From assembly GCA_027067855.1 (NCBI GenBank), contig JAMOUX010000020.1:1-34157 (forward strand): 34,157 nucleotides of DNA, in the 5' to 3' direction. The notes beneath the pieces are model-generated. The model ran no database searches, was not told the DNA's origin, and worked only from the letters and a program-made list of their open reading frames with translations. The position numbers and the translations under genes were made by a program. This DNA is from Candidatus Fermentibacteraceae bacterium (GTDB lineage Bacteria; Fermentibacterota; Fermentibacteria; Fermentibacterales; JCC-6). Below, piece by piece: positions 8,836 to 16,722 of the stretch (the stretch's first letter is position 1; each line of letters opens with the position of its first letter).

Positions 8836-11800
8836 TCATTCCCCGGCGGAGCGATCTCCCGGTCGTCCACATCCGGGCCCGCGCACGATGCTCCTGCCCC
8901 ATGAACCTGGAATCACTTCCAGCCTGGCGCCTATACGCTCCTTGAGCGCGGTAACGTGGGATATCACACCGATGAGCTTACCCTCTCCGTGCATTTCTCC
9001 AAGAGCCTCCAGGGCGGTGTCGAGAGCATCTTCATCCAGGGTGCCGAAGCCCTCGTCCAGGAACAGCGAATCCATCCCCGTGTTTCCGCCGGCCATGCCG
9101 GCGAGCCCCAGTGCAAGGGCGAGGCTCACCACGAAACTCTCCCCGCCGGAGAGGTTTTCAGTCGACCTGGTCTCGCCGGCCTGGTAGTTGTCCACCACGT
9201 TGAGTTCCAGGGGATTCTTCCCGTCCAGGACCAGCAGGTAACGATCGGTCATCCTGCGCAGCTGCTCGTTGGCGCGTCTTACCATCACTTCGAAAGTAAG
9301 CCCCTGGGCGAAGTTCCGGAACTTCTTGCCGTCGCCGGAACCGATCAGGTCATGGAGGTTCTTCCATTTCAGGTATTCCCTCTCCCGGTCCGCCAGCTCC
9401 TTTTTCTTTTCATCCAGACGCTTCTTCTTCCGCCGGTTCTCCTTCAACAGGCTCCTCAGGTCCGCCGCCTTTTCACGCAGAATGCCCAGCGACTTTTCGC
9501 GCTCCTCGAGCATCGCCGCCAGTTCTTTCACGGAACCGTCGGTAAGCCGGCGGGATTCCTCAACGGCCAACCTTTCCCTCCTGTCATCCAGCCTGACGCG
9601 GAGTTCCTTCAGCCTGTCCTCCATTTCGGCGGCTTTCTCCGACAACTCCCTCATCTTTCCGGGAGCCATGCGACTTCCGAGAAAATCATCCTCTCCCCTG
9701 AAACCGGCACCCTTCAGGTTACATGCAAATTCCTTCTCCCGTGTCCGCAGGTCCGGGCGCTTCTTTTCCACTTCCTTCTTCAGAGAAGCGATCCCGGCTT
9801 CCGCTAACCGAAGGTTTCCACCGGCTTTCTCCAGTTCCTTCGCGGCTTTCTCCGCGGAATCGCCGGCTTTCGACATCTCCGCTTCCAGCCGGTTTTCCTC
9901 CTGGTCCGGATCGTCCTCTCCGAACAACCCGCGACGCCTGTCGATCTTCTCATAGTATTCCGTCTCCAGGCTCCGGAGTTCTTCCCTTCCGACCCGGAGA
10001 TCCTCTTCCAGTATCTTGAGTTTCCCTTCCAATTCCCTCAACCTGCCGTCGACAACGGATTTCTCTTTTTCCGCCCGGAGCGCCTCCTCGGAACATTCCA
10101 GCCACTTCCCGCGCCTGTTTTTCAAGGCTTCCAGCACCGGCGACGCCGATTCCGCGGAGAACTCCTCCACTCCCAGGGGCCGGAGCCTTTTCAGAATTTC
10201 ACTCTCCATCGAGGAAACGTCCCGGCCATACCTTTCCACTTCCTTCCCGATATTCCGCACGGCTTCCTCCGCCGTTCCAAGGAGGAGGACGGCCCGGTCC
10301 CTTCTTCCTCCGGCATCCGCGAGTCTTTTTCCGGCGGAGGCGATCTTCTCCTTAAATTCCTCTATCCGCTCGTCCAGCTTCCCGACCCGGTCCATGAGTT
10401 CGTCCAGTTCCCTCAATCTGAGATCCGCTTCATCGAAAACGGGCACCTTCCCGTCATCCACGTAAGGATGAACCGTCGAACCGCACAGGGGACATGGCTT
10501 ACCCTCCTCGAGCCCGGCCCTGTACTCCTCCAGTTCCGCCACCCTCGCAACCAGGGCCTTTTCCCGCAGAAGGGCATCCCTTTCGGCCCGGTACTCCCGC
10601 AGGAGCCTGCCGGCAAGCAGGGAGTTCCTCTCTTCAACGAGGCGCTCCAGCCTCTCATGCAGGGCCCCCGTCATCTCTTCGAGGGTCGAAAATTCTCCGG
10701 ACAGGGATTCCACGTTGCCGGTGAGCCGCTCCACTTCCTTCCCGGCCGCTTCCAGTTCATACTCCTTGGTGATCAGCCTCCGCCGCAACGACTGCAACGA
10801 CCTGAATTGTTCCTCCAGGCCGGTATATCCGCCAATCAGCCACCGGTCCTCCCGGTGCCTTTCCAGGTACTCTCCGGCCTTTTCCAACCTTTTCACGAGA
10901 GTGTCGCGTTCCAGGAGCAGGTTCTTCTTCTCACGCCTCAACTTCCCGATATTACCGGAGATTCCGCTAAGTTTCTCCCCACCCCTCCTGATGCCGCTTT
11001 CCAGTGCGGCCAGGTCACCATCCAGGAGCCTCACATCCCGAAGAAGCCGCAACGTGGATTCTCTCTTCCTTCGCACTTCCTCCAATCGTTTCCCGGCGGA
11101 ATCCAGATGTTCTGCGGCCTTGCGTTCCTTCTCTCTCAAGGCGGGCAGATTCCTCTCCAGCTCATCCAGTTTCTCCACGGTCTCCGCCAGTCCGGCACGC
11201 AATGTCTTAAGCTCGCCGTACATGCCTTCCAGGCTCGTGGCCGCCCGGGCCCTTCCAAGCCTCTCCATCTCGGGCGCGAATTCTTCCAGTTCCTTCAAAG
11301 CTTTTCCGCGGGATTCTTCCAACCCGCGTATCTCTTTCCTCAGGCTCTCCAACCCGGCTATCCGGCGGATCGCGTCCTTCAAACCGCGAATCTCTTCCGA
11401 AAACCCGGCCTCTTCACCTTCCAGCGCCTCCAGTTCCGCCAGGACCCGTTCCTCCTCCACGGGATCCATGAGGCGGACGTTTCCGGCTTCCAGTTCCAGT
11501 ATGTTAAGCCTGTCCCTTTCCATACGCAGGCGCTCGTGCACCTTCATGGATATCCTGCTGTAAATGTCGGTGCCGGTTATCTGTTCGAGTATCGGCGCCC
11601 TTTCGTCGGGATCCGCCCCGAGGAAAGCGGCGAATTCTCCCTGGGCGAGCATCATGGAGAGGGAGAAACGATGAAAATCCATGCCGGTCAAACGTTCCAC
11701 CACGCGAGGAACCTCTCTCAGCTTCGTTTCCAGCACCTCGCCCGTGTCGGCCCCGGCGATTTCGTGTCGGGGGGCCTGTAGCCTGCCCCGGGGGTTCGAC

Positions 11801-12105
11801 CTGGCCCGGTGCTGGCTCCAGTGGCAACGAAACTTGCCCTCCCCGGTTTCGAAGGTGACCTCGGCGTAACACTTCCCGGTAAGCCTGGACATTATCTCGT
11901 TGGAGGACTGGTTTATTCTTTCCAGGCGCGGAGTTCTTCCGTAGAGGGCGAGGCATATGGCGTCCAGGATGGTGGTCTTGCCCGAACCGGTCGGACCGGT
12001 GATGGCGAATATGCCGGAAGAGGTGTACGCCGGATGGGTGAAATCCACCTCCCACTCGCCATAGAGCGAGTTAAGATTCTCGAATCTCAGCTTCAGTATC
12101 CTCAC
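8836..12105 (-). CDS. sbcC: Exonuclease subunit SbcC (Rad50-like)
   Basis: An SMC-like ATPase of 1,089 residues that works with SbcD to cut hairpins and process double-strand ends. The Walker A motif ITGPTGSGKTTILDAICLAL lies near residue 35, followed by the family sequence LYGRTPRL. Two long heptad-rich coiled-coil arms fill residues about 180-520 and 560-920. They meet at a zinc hook, KPCPLCGSTVHPY, at about residue 536. The ABC signature LSGGESF, Walker B LFLDEGFGTLD and the D-loop are near the carboxy terminus. The gene starts inside the sbcD stop region with a 4-nt overlap, the usual sbcDC operon order. It has the high GC of the chromosomal segment. Confidence 0.95.
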   Translation of the reverse strand: MRILKLRFENLNSLYGEWEVDFTHPAYTSSGIFAITGPTGSGKTTILDAICLALYGRTPRLERINQSSNEIMSRLTGKCYAEVTFETGEGKFRCHWSQHRARSNPRGRLQAPRHEIAGADTGEVLETKLREVPRVVERLTGMDFHRFSLSMMLAQGEFAAFLGADPDERAPILEQITGTDIYSRISMKVHERLRMERDRLNILELEAGNVRLMDPVEEERVLAELEALEGEEAGFSEEIRGLKDAIRRIAGLESLRKEIRGLEESRGKALKELEEFAPEMERLGRARAATSLEGMYGELKTLRAGLAETVEKLDELERNLPALREKERKAAEHLDSAGKRLEEVRRKRESTLRLLRDVRLLDGDLAALESGIRRGGEKLSGISGNIGKLRREKKNLLLERDTLVKRLEKAGEYLERHREDRWLIGGYTGLEEQFRSLQSLRRRLITKEYELEAAGKEVERLTGNVESLSGEFSTLEEMTGALHERLERLVEERNSLLAGRLLREYRAERDALLREKALVARVAELEEYRAGLEEGKPCPLCGSTVHPYVDDGKVPVFDEADLRLRELDELMDRVGKLDERIEEFKEKIASAGKRLADAGGRRDRAVLLLGTAEEAVRNIGKEVERYGRDVSSMESEILKRLRPLGVEEFSAESASPVLEALKNRRGKWLECSEEALRAEKEKSVVDGRLRELEGKLKILEEDLRVGREELRSLETEYYEKIDRRRGLFGEDDPDQEENRLEAEMSKAGDSAEKAAKELEKAGGNLRLAEAGIASLKKEVEKKRPDLRTREKEFACNLKGAGFRGEDDFLGSRMAPGKMRELSEKAAEMEDRLKELRVRLDDRRERLAVEESRRLTDGSVKELAAMLEEREKSLGILREKAADLRSLLKENRRKKKRLDEKKKELADREREYLKWKNLHDLIGSGDGKKFRNFAQGLTFEVMVRRANEQLRRMTDRYLLVLDGKNPLELNVVDNYQAGETRSTENLSGGESFVVSLALALGLAGMAGGNTGMDSLFLDEGFGTLDEDALDTALEALGEMHGEGKLIGVISHVTALKERIGARLEVIPGSWGRSIVRGPGCGRPGDRSAGE

Positions 12106-13334
12106 GGCGTTTCCCGTTCCCCGTCGTCGAGCCCGGCAATTATTTCCCGGTAGGCCCGCATCAACTCATCTCTCTGCTCAACCGGAACCTCGTGCGCGTC
12201 CAGGCATCGTTCGAACACTTCCTCCGGGCCCAGATCCTCCAGCGATTCACCTTCACGCATGCTTCCCAGCACGCTCCGGACGATGCGGTCATTCCGGATT
12301 CTGAGCACCTCCAGCCGACTGCCCTCCAGGGCGGTTTCCAGCTTTTCCCGAAGGTCACCCATTACCCTGTCCCCCCGGTATATCACCTCCAGCCAGGCAT
12401 CGGAATCTCTTTCACGAAGGGAGTCTATCGTCCCGGATATTACCGTCCAGTCGCCTTCTATTCTTACCAGTTCCCTGAACACCGGCACCTCCGGAAACCC
12501 GATCCGGGGCTTTCCGTCACCGATCTCCACGAGGCAGACGCTCTTGGTCCGCCCCGCTTCTCCGAAACTCATGGGAAGCGGAGAACCGCTGTACCTCACA
12601 GGCGGCGCTTCACCCGCAGCCTGTGGAACGTGGAGGTGCCCCAGGGCCACATAATCGAGATAACGGGGAAACATTCCGGGAGCCACGCGGACCAGCGAAC
12701 CCACGTACAGCTCCCGCACGCCGTCGTCCTCCCCCACCCTGCCGCCCGCGGTGAACAGGTGGCCCATGGCAACCATCGGAACGTCGAGATCCGCTTCCTT
12801 TCCGAGTTCCAGCGCCCTGTCGAACACCGCTTCGTAATGCTTCCTTATGCCCTCCACCAGTTTTCGTTCCTTCTCGGCCGGGGATTCTCCCATCTCCGCG
12901 ACCCTCACGTCCCTGTCCCTGAGAAAGGGTACGGCACAGACCACGAGTTCCGGTTCGCCTTCGGTGTCACGAAGGACCAGCACCTCATCACCGGGATCAT
13001 CCGCCGCCGAGCCCGTCACGTGTATTTCGAGGGATTTCAGAAGGCTTCGGGGGGCGTCAAGAAACGACGGGGAATCGTGATTCCCGGCTATGATCACCAC
13101 GTGCCGGCACCCCGAAGATGCGACCCTGAACAGGAACCCGTAGTAAAGTTCCTGGGCCCTGTTGCCCGGCGTACCGCTGTCGAACACGTCCCCCGCCACC
13201 AGCAGCACGTCCGCACGCTCTTTTTCGATAACATCGGCCAGCCACTTAAGAAAAGCCTCGTGCTCATCGTACCTGCTGCGGCCGTAAAGCCTGCGGCCCA
13301 GGTGCCAGTCGGAAGTATGAACTATTTTCAACAA
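12102..13334 (-). CDS. sbcD: Exonuclease subunit SbcD (Mre11-like)
   Basis: A 410-residue metallophosphoesterase nuclease, partner of SbcC. All metal-ligand motifs are visible: HTSDWHLG near the start, VAGDVFDSG (about 46), IAGNHDSPS (about 81), a GHLF histidine and LGHLHVPQ in the second half. The carboxy-terminal capping domain is less conserved, as expected. With SbcC it forms the nuclease that trims palindromic or protein-blocked DNA ends. It is the first gene of the two-gene operon and the last GC-rich chromosomal gene before the AT-rich accessory region. Confidence 0.95.
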   Translation of the reverse strand: MLKIVHTSDWHLGRRLYGRSRYDEHEAFLKWLADVIEKERADVLLVAGDVFDSGTPGNRAQELYYGFLFRVASSGCRHVVIIAGNHDSPSFLDAPRSLLKSLEIHVTGSAADDPGDEVLVLRDTEGEPELVVCAVPFLRDRDVRVAEMGESPAEKERKLVEGIRKHYEAVFDRALELGKEADLDVPMVAMGHLFTAGGRVGEDDGVRELYVGSLVRVAPGMFPRYLDYVALGHLHVPQAAGEAPPVRYSGSPLPMSFGEAGRTKSVCLVEIGDGKPRIGFPEVPVFRELVRIEGDWTVISGTIDSLRERDSDAWLEVIYRGDRVMGDLREKLETALEGSRLEVLRIRNDRIVRSVLGSMREGESLEDLGPEEVFERCLDAHEVPVEQRDELMRAYREIIAGLDDGERETP

Positions 13335-13674
13335 GTTTTTACCGCCGGAGTTCGGTTATCGTATATGGAACAATGCATACACGCACGATGTTTTGCAAAA
13401 TCCGCAATTCACCGGTGCACCCCTCAACTTCTTATCAGTTTCAACCATACCCCGATTAAATATAATCTTCATAACATCCATATACCGGGGGTTAGGTTAA
13501 TAAGCCCGGCAATGCTGATCACTCACCCTACTTGATTTTTGCTTGCCGGGAAGCCACTTGACAGGGATCTGCAGGGGTAAATAGTGTAAGAAAAATCGAG
13601 TAATAACCTATTACGGCACGGGGAAAGATTCGCTTTTATCCGCAGTACCGTTAGACAACAAAGGAGGAAGCGAT
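13335..13674. other. Intergenic border between core and accessory DNA
   Basis: This 340-bp gap holds no convincing protein gene. A sharp fall in GC starts here. An imperfect inverted repeat is formed by CCCGGCAA at 13505-13512 and TTGCCGGG at 13543-13550, with 30 nt between the arms. A TATAAT at 13461-13466 lacks a good -35. The TTGACA promoter for the peptide locus is listed separately. The last 90 nt would be the 5' leader of that transcript. I recognise no known riboswitch in it. Confidence 0.5.
13558..13587 (+). promoter_or_regulatory. Candidate promoter of the peptide/radical SAM locus
   Basis: A perfect TTGACA at 13558-13563 is followed after 18 bp by TAGTGT at 13582-13587, which matches the -10 consensus at only three positions (the first two and the last). 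It lies about 90 nt upstream of the first small ORF and points toward it. The -35 is strong and the -10 weak, which would fit an activated or regulated promoter. Confidence 0.45.
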
Positions 13675-13725
13675 ATGTCAAGAGATTCGCCTCTGAACAA
13701 ACGTGTCCTTGCTCATGATTTTTAA
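13675..13725 (+). CDS. 16-residue peptide with strong ribosome site
   Basis: A very short ORF reading MSRDSPLNKRVLAHDF. It is preceded by AAGGAGG (13661-13667) with exactly 7 nt to the ATG, the best ribosome binding site in this part of the window. It ends 25 nt before the start of the cysteine-rich peptide. It could be a leader peptide controlling the operon, a second small peptide product or a translational primer for the next gene. It contains no cysteine and matches no family I know. The ribosome site is direct evidence; the function is unknown. Confidence 0.45.
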   Translation: MSRDSPLNKRVLAHDF

Positions 13726-13750
13726 TCAACTCTCTTGAAGGAGAAGCATA

Positions 13751-13945
13751 ATGCCCAAAGATAAAGGTACACACGGAACCGACAAAAAAGAGATGAGCAA
13801 GTTGACGCCTGATAAGGTCATCAACATCAACGAGGGAATCCAGAGCCTTCTGGATCCGCAAGCTGCCGAGAATCTCGACCAACTTCGGAAACAGATGATT
13901 TCTTGTTGCCTGCAGGCATGTGATTGCTGCTTGCAGATAAGCTGA
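13751..13945 (+). CDS. Candidate RiPP precursor with five-cysteine core
   Basis: A 64-residue peptide with a charged, cysteine-free amino-terminal part and a carboxy-terminal tail containing all five cysteines (52, 53, 57, 59, 60). The tail is built as SCCLQ-ACD-CCLQIS, an internal CCLQ repeat around a central Cys. The likely leader, about residues 1-49, has a hydrophobic/acidic segment (VININEGIQSLLDP). GAAGGAG at 13737-13743 lies 7 nt before the ATG. A SPASM radical SAM gene begins 75 nt downstream, past a hairpin. This is the classic layout of a radical-SAM-modified peptide (thioether-linked sactipeptide or ranthipeptide type, or a Geobacter 'geopeptide'-like class). The modification is inferred, not visible. 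Confidence 0.7.
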   Translation: MPKDKGTHGTDKKEMSKLTPDKVININEGIQSLLDPQAAENLDQLRKQMISCCLQACDCCLQIS

Positions 13946-13956
13946 AAACATGATGA

Positions 13957-13984
13957 GATGGCTGCCGGTTCACCGGCAGCCATC
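13957..13984 (+). promoter_or_regulatory. Hairpin between peptide and maturase genes
   Basis: A perfect inverted repeat: 12 bp of stem (13957-13968 pairing with 13973-13984) closed by a TTCA loop, beginning 11 nt after the precursor stop codon. No T-run follows, so full intrinsic termination is unlikely. In RiPP operons such structures typically stabilise the precursor message or reduce read-through into the enzyme gene, giving more peptide than enzyme. Confidence 0.75.
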
Positions 13985-14020
13985 CTGATTAATAAAATAA
14001 ACTCTCGGAGAAAATGATAT

Positions 14021-15430
14021 ATGTATGTTAGTAAGTATAATTTGTTTATAGATCTTGGTGAATATCCGGATTTGTCGATAATTCAGAATATTTTTCATGG
14101 CCAGTCAACGGTCGTTCCGAAAAGCCTGGCCGACTACTTGAAGAATGCCGCCCCTTCCGGCGACCTATCAGATCTACCTGATGCCATGCTTTCCTTGTTA
14201 AAGAAAAAAGGATTCATATATGATGTAAAAAAAGATGAAGATAAACAGATCGAAACAATCTATTCCCAATTCAGGAAAACATTACCCAAAGCCAATCCTT
14301 CCCGTCAATATCAACTAATTCTTACATATGACTGTAATCTTCGTTGCATCTATTGTTTCCAGAAAAAAATACGTAAGACAACCGACAATGCCGTAATAAG
14401 CGAAACACAGCTTAAAGACATATTCGACATCATACTCACCAAGGAAAGGGCTAATGAGGAGGAAATAAAACAAAAGGAACTCCCGACGCGTGTTCCTCTA
14501 ATTTCAATAGCGGGAGGAGAACCACTGCTTGATACGCCAGAATCCAAAAAAACGATTAGCAACATAATTCATTTCGCGAAACAGAATAATTTCCATTATT
14601 CCATAACTACAAACGGAGTTTTCCTGGATAAGTACATCCCGATATTCAAGTCCGCCGGATATTATCCAAGGGATATACAGGTAACGATTGATGGAACAAA
14701 AGAATATCACGATCGGCGCAGAATCGGGGTTGGAGGCGCCGGTTCATTTGATTCCATAGTGCAAAGCATCGATTCCATTCTTGAAGAAGGCATGCATATC
14801 AGCCTGCGTATTAATGTTGATGAAATGAATACTTCATCAATAAACAAAATAGCCGATTATATTCTTGCCAAGCAATGGACCGGTTACGATGAATTCTCTG
14901 CGTACCTGGCTCCGGTGACCGATCACAGCTCCGTCAATAAAAACTATAAATGGTTGAAGCAGGATGCCGGCCTGATCAGGGAGATAATGCGAATGTTCGC
15001 GGAGCGGCCTGAATTGGAAAGTATATTCACGATGAAGAATTTTCGTGGATTTCAGTATGTGAAACGAATAGTAGAGAAAAAAGAAAAGGCCGTACCTACC
15101 ATATGGCGTTGCGAAGCTGTGCTGGGACAATTGGTATTCGATCCGCAAGGTGATTTATATACATGCTTTGAAGGCGCCGGAAATGAATCCGCGAGAATAG
15201 GTACATACAGCCCTTCCTATGAAATAGATGCGCAGCGAGATCGGGAATGGAAAAGTCTGAATGCCATCGAAAATAAATATTGTCGCCGGTGCAGCTATCG
15301 ATTCGTATGCTCCGGGGGTTGTCCGTGGCATATCGTAGGACAACAGGCAACGGAGTGTCTGCCTGTCGAAGAAGAAATACGACTGGCCTGGAATTACTAT
15401 GCTCCAAGAGTTCTGGGATCATTGGCATAA
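14021..15430 (+). CDS. Radical SAM/SPASM peptide maturase
   Basis: A 469-residue radical SAM enzyme. Residues 1-95 form a non-catalytic domain containing a helix-rich segment and LLKKKGFIYD, similar to the substrate-recognition regions that precede many peptide maturases. The SAM-binding cluster motif is DCNLRCIYC (Cys 105, 109, 112), followed by the glycine-rich SIAGGEPLL. The SPASM domain for auxiliary iron-sulfur clusters has seven cysteines at about 364, 382, 421, 424, 430, 434 and 446 in the classical C..GxxxxC..CX2CX5CX3C..C order. Such enzymes install thioether or carbon-carbon crosslinks in small peptides. The adjacent Cys-rich peptide is the obvious substrate. GGAG lies 10 nt upstream of the ATG. 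GC is much lower than in the chromosomal genes. Confidence 0.88.
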   Translation: MYVSKYNLFIDLGEYPDLSIIQNIFHGQSTVVPKSLADYLKNAAPSGDLSDLPDAMLSLLKKKGFIYDVKKDEDKQIETIYSQFRKTLPKANPSRQYQLILTYDCNLRCIYCFQKKIRKTTDNAVISETQLKDIFDIILTKERANEEEIKQKELPTRVPLISIAGGEPLLDTPESKKTISNIIHFAKQNNFHYSITTNGVFLDKYIPIFKSAGYYPRDIQVTIDGTKEYHDRRRIGVGGAGSFDSIVQSIDSILEEGMHISLRINVDEMNTSSINKIADYILAKQWTGYDEFSAYLAPVTDHSSVNKNYKWLKQDAGLIREIMRMFAERPELESIFTMKNFRGFQYVKRIVEKKEKAVPTIWRCEAVLGQLVFDPQGDLYTCFEGAGNESARIGTYSPSYEIDAQRDREWKSLNAIENKYCRRCSYRFVCSGGCPWHIVGQQATECLPVEEEIRLAWNYYAPRVLGSLA

Positions 15431-15563
15431 TCACCGGGTTTCCGCTCGAGTTCCTCTCCCGCGGTTCGATCCATAATTCCTTCCTGATTATGCGCAATCA
15501 ACATAACATCAAAATATCCGTGTCATACTAATCGGCAGCCCATGCCGACCGGGGACTTTATCC

Positions 15564-15591
15564 TTGACCATGGGGTATAAGCAATTAATAT
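15564..15591 (+). promoter_or_regulatory. Candidate promoter upstream of the AlbA_2 gene
   Basis: TTGACC at 15564-15569 is followed after 16 bp by TAATAT at 15586-15591. A perfect TATAAT lies a little farther on (15594-15599) but has no -35 at the right distance. The AT-rich block sits about 90 nt before the AlbA_2 start and separates that gene from the maturase gene. Confidence 0.4.
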
Positions 15592-15678
15592 AGTATAATG
15601 TTATTCAGTTATACTGACTGGCAAAGAATCGTCCTGGATAAACGAAGATCGGCTATGAGAAGAAGTTGACCCAACGGA

Positions 15679-16617
15679 ATGAAAAGTCTTATACAAAGAG
15701 CATTGACTGCCAAACGTGAGTCGAAATACATCGATTTCAAGAGCGAACTTGATTTCTCTAAGCCCCATTCGTGGTGCGAAATCATCAAGGATATAATAGC
15801 AATGGCAAACTCCGGTGGCGGGGTCATAGTTATAGGATCGGATAATAAGGGAAAACCGACTGGATTCGATCCCACATCGCTTCTTGATACAGACGAAGCC
15901 GTGATGACTGATCGTATCGGAAAGTATACAGGGGTCCAGTTCGACGGATTCACAATTTCGGAACATACGAAAGCAGGAAATCGCCTTGTATTGATTCTTG
16001 TTGAGGGAGTTACAATTCCGATCGTTTTCGTGAAACCCGGAACATATGCGGTTAGTGATAAAAAACAGAAAACAGCATTTTCGGCCGGTACCGTCTACTT
16101 TCGTCATGGATCGAAAAGTGAACCGGGAAATAGGGATGATCTTCGAAAATTCATCGAAAGAAGACTTGAAGCAATCAGAAAATCGTGGTTGCAGGGCGTA
16201 CGAAAGGTTGTGAAGGCTCCCCCCGGAAGCCGAATTTATACATTCCCGCCGGGAGTGGAAGTACGAGAGTCCGCCTCATCAGATGCTAAGGCTGTCAGGA
16301 TAGTAGATGATCCTGACGCTCCTGCATATAGAAACCTTGATTACGATTCGACACATCCGTTTCGGCAAAAAGAGGCACTTAAGGAAATTAATCGTATCCT
16401 TGATGAACGCGCTACAATAAACTCTTATGACATACAATGCATAAATCGTGTTTACGGAATACGGAACAAGGATAATTTTTGCCATCGGCCCAAGTATTCC
16501 TCACCCCAGTATTCACAAGAGTACGTATCTTGGGTGATCGATCAATACGAGCGGAATAAGGAATTTTTCATAGAAACCAGAAAAATCGACCGTGCGCGAC
16601 GAGATAAAAACCGATGA
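15679..16617 (+). CDS. AlbA_2 (Schlafen-type) domain protein
   Basis: A 312-residue protein whose first half is an AlbA_2/Schlafen-like domain: the acidic-lysine start YIDFKSELDF, the helix DIIAMANSGGG, then VIVIGSDNKGKPTGFD and a later YFRHGSKSEP strand (about residue 145). This domain is often called a putative DNA- or nucleotide-binding ATPase and is common in transcription regulators and anti-phage proteins. The second half (about 160-312) lacks the ATPase carboxy-terminal domains of classic regulators. It contains a helical region with CINRVYGIRNKDNFCHRP and a basic tail that I do not recognise. It stands alone between AT-rich spacers, 105 nt before a nuclease-like gene in the same direction. 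Confidence 0.75.
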   Translation: MKSLIQRALTAKRESKYIDFKSELDFSKPHSWCEIIKDIIAMANSGGGVIVIGSDNKGKPTGFDPTSLLDTDEAVMTDRIGKYTGVQFDGFTISEHTKAGNRLVLILVEGVTIPIVFVKPGTYAVSDKKQKTAFSAGTVYFRHGSKSEPGNRDDLRKFIERRLEAIRKSWLQGVRKVVKAPPGSRIYTFPPGVEVRESASSDAKAVRIVDDPDAPAYRNLDYDSTHPFRQKEALKEINRILDERATINSYDIQCINRVYGIRNKDNFCHRPKYSSPQYSQEYVSWVIDQYERNKEFFIETRKIDRARRDKNR

Positions 16618-16722
16618 ATCATCTCACCGGATTTTAACTTCGCCATTCTTACTGAAGACCGGTGAGTTCAGACGCTAACCCGCTACCTGACACTTAGTTC
16701 AAAAGTCGAAGGAGGTTGGAGG

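Noticed and set aside
10468-11781. A 437-codon open frame opposite sbcC
   Set aside because: It is a composition-driven shadow, rich in Gln, Pro and His, lacking family motifs, while SbcC coiled coils explain the region.
12192-13535. A 447-codon plus-strand frame across sbcD and the following intergenic region
   Set aside because: It is antisense to sbcD with no motif; its tail in the spacer is chance.
13523-13951. A 142-codon minus-strand frame covering the peptide locus
   Set aside because: The two plus-strand small ORFs have excellent ribosome sites and one fits a RiPP precursor next to its maturase; the minus frame has neither.
16623-16666. CTCACCGG and CCGGTGAG inverted repeat between the AlbA_2 and EEP genes
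   Set aside because: The arms are 8 bp with a 28-nt loop and no T-run, too weak to call a terminator.
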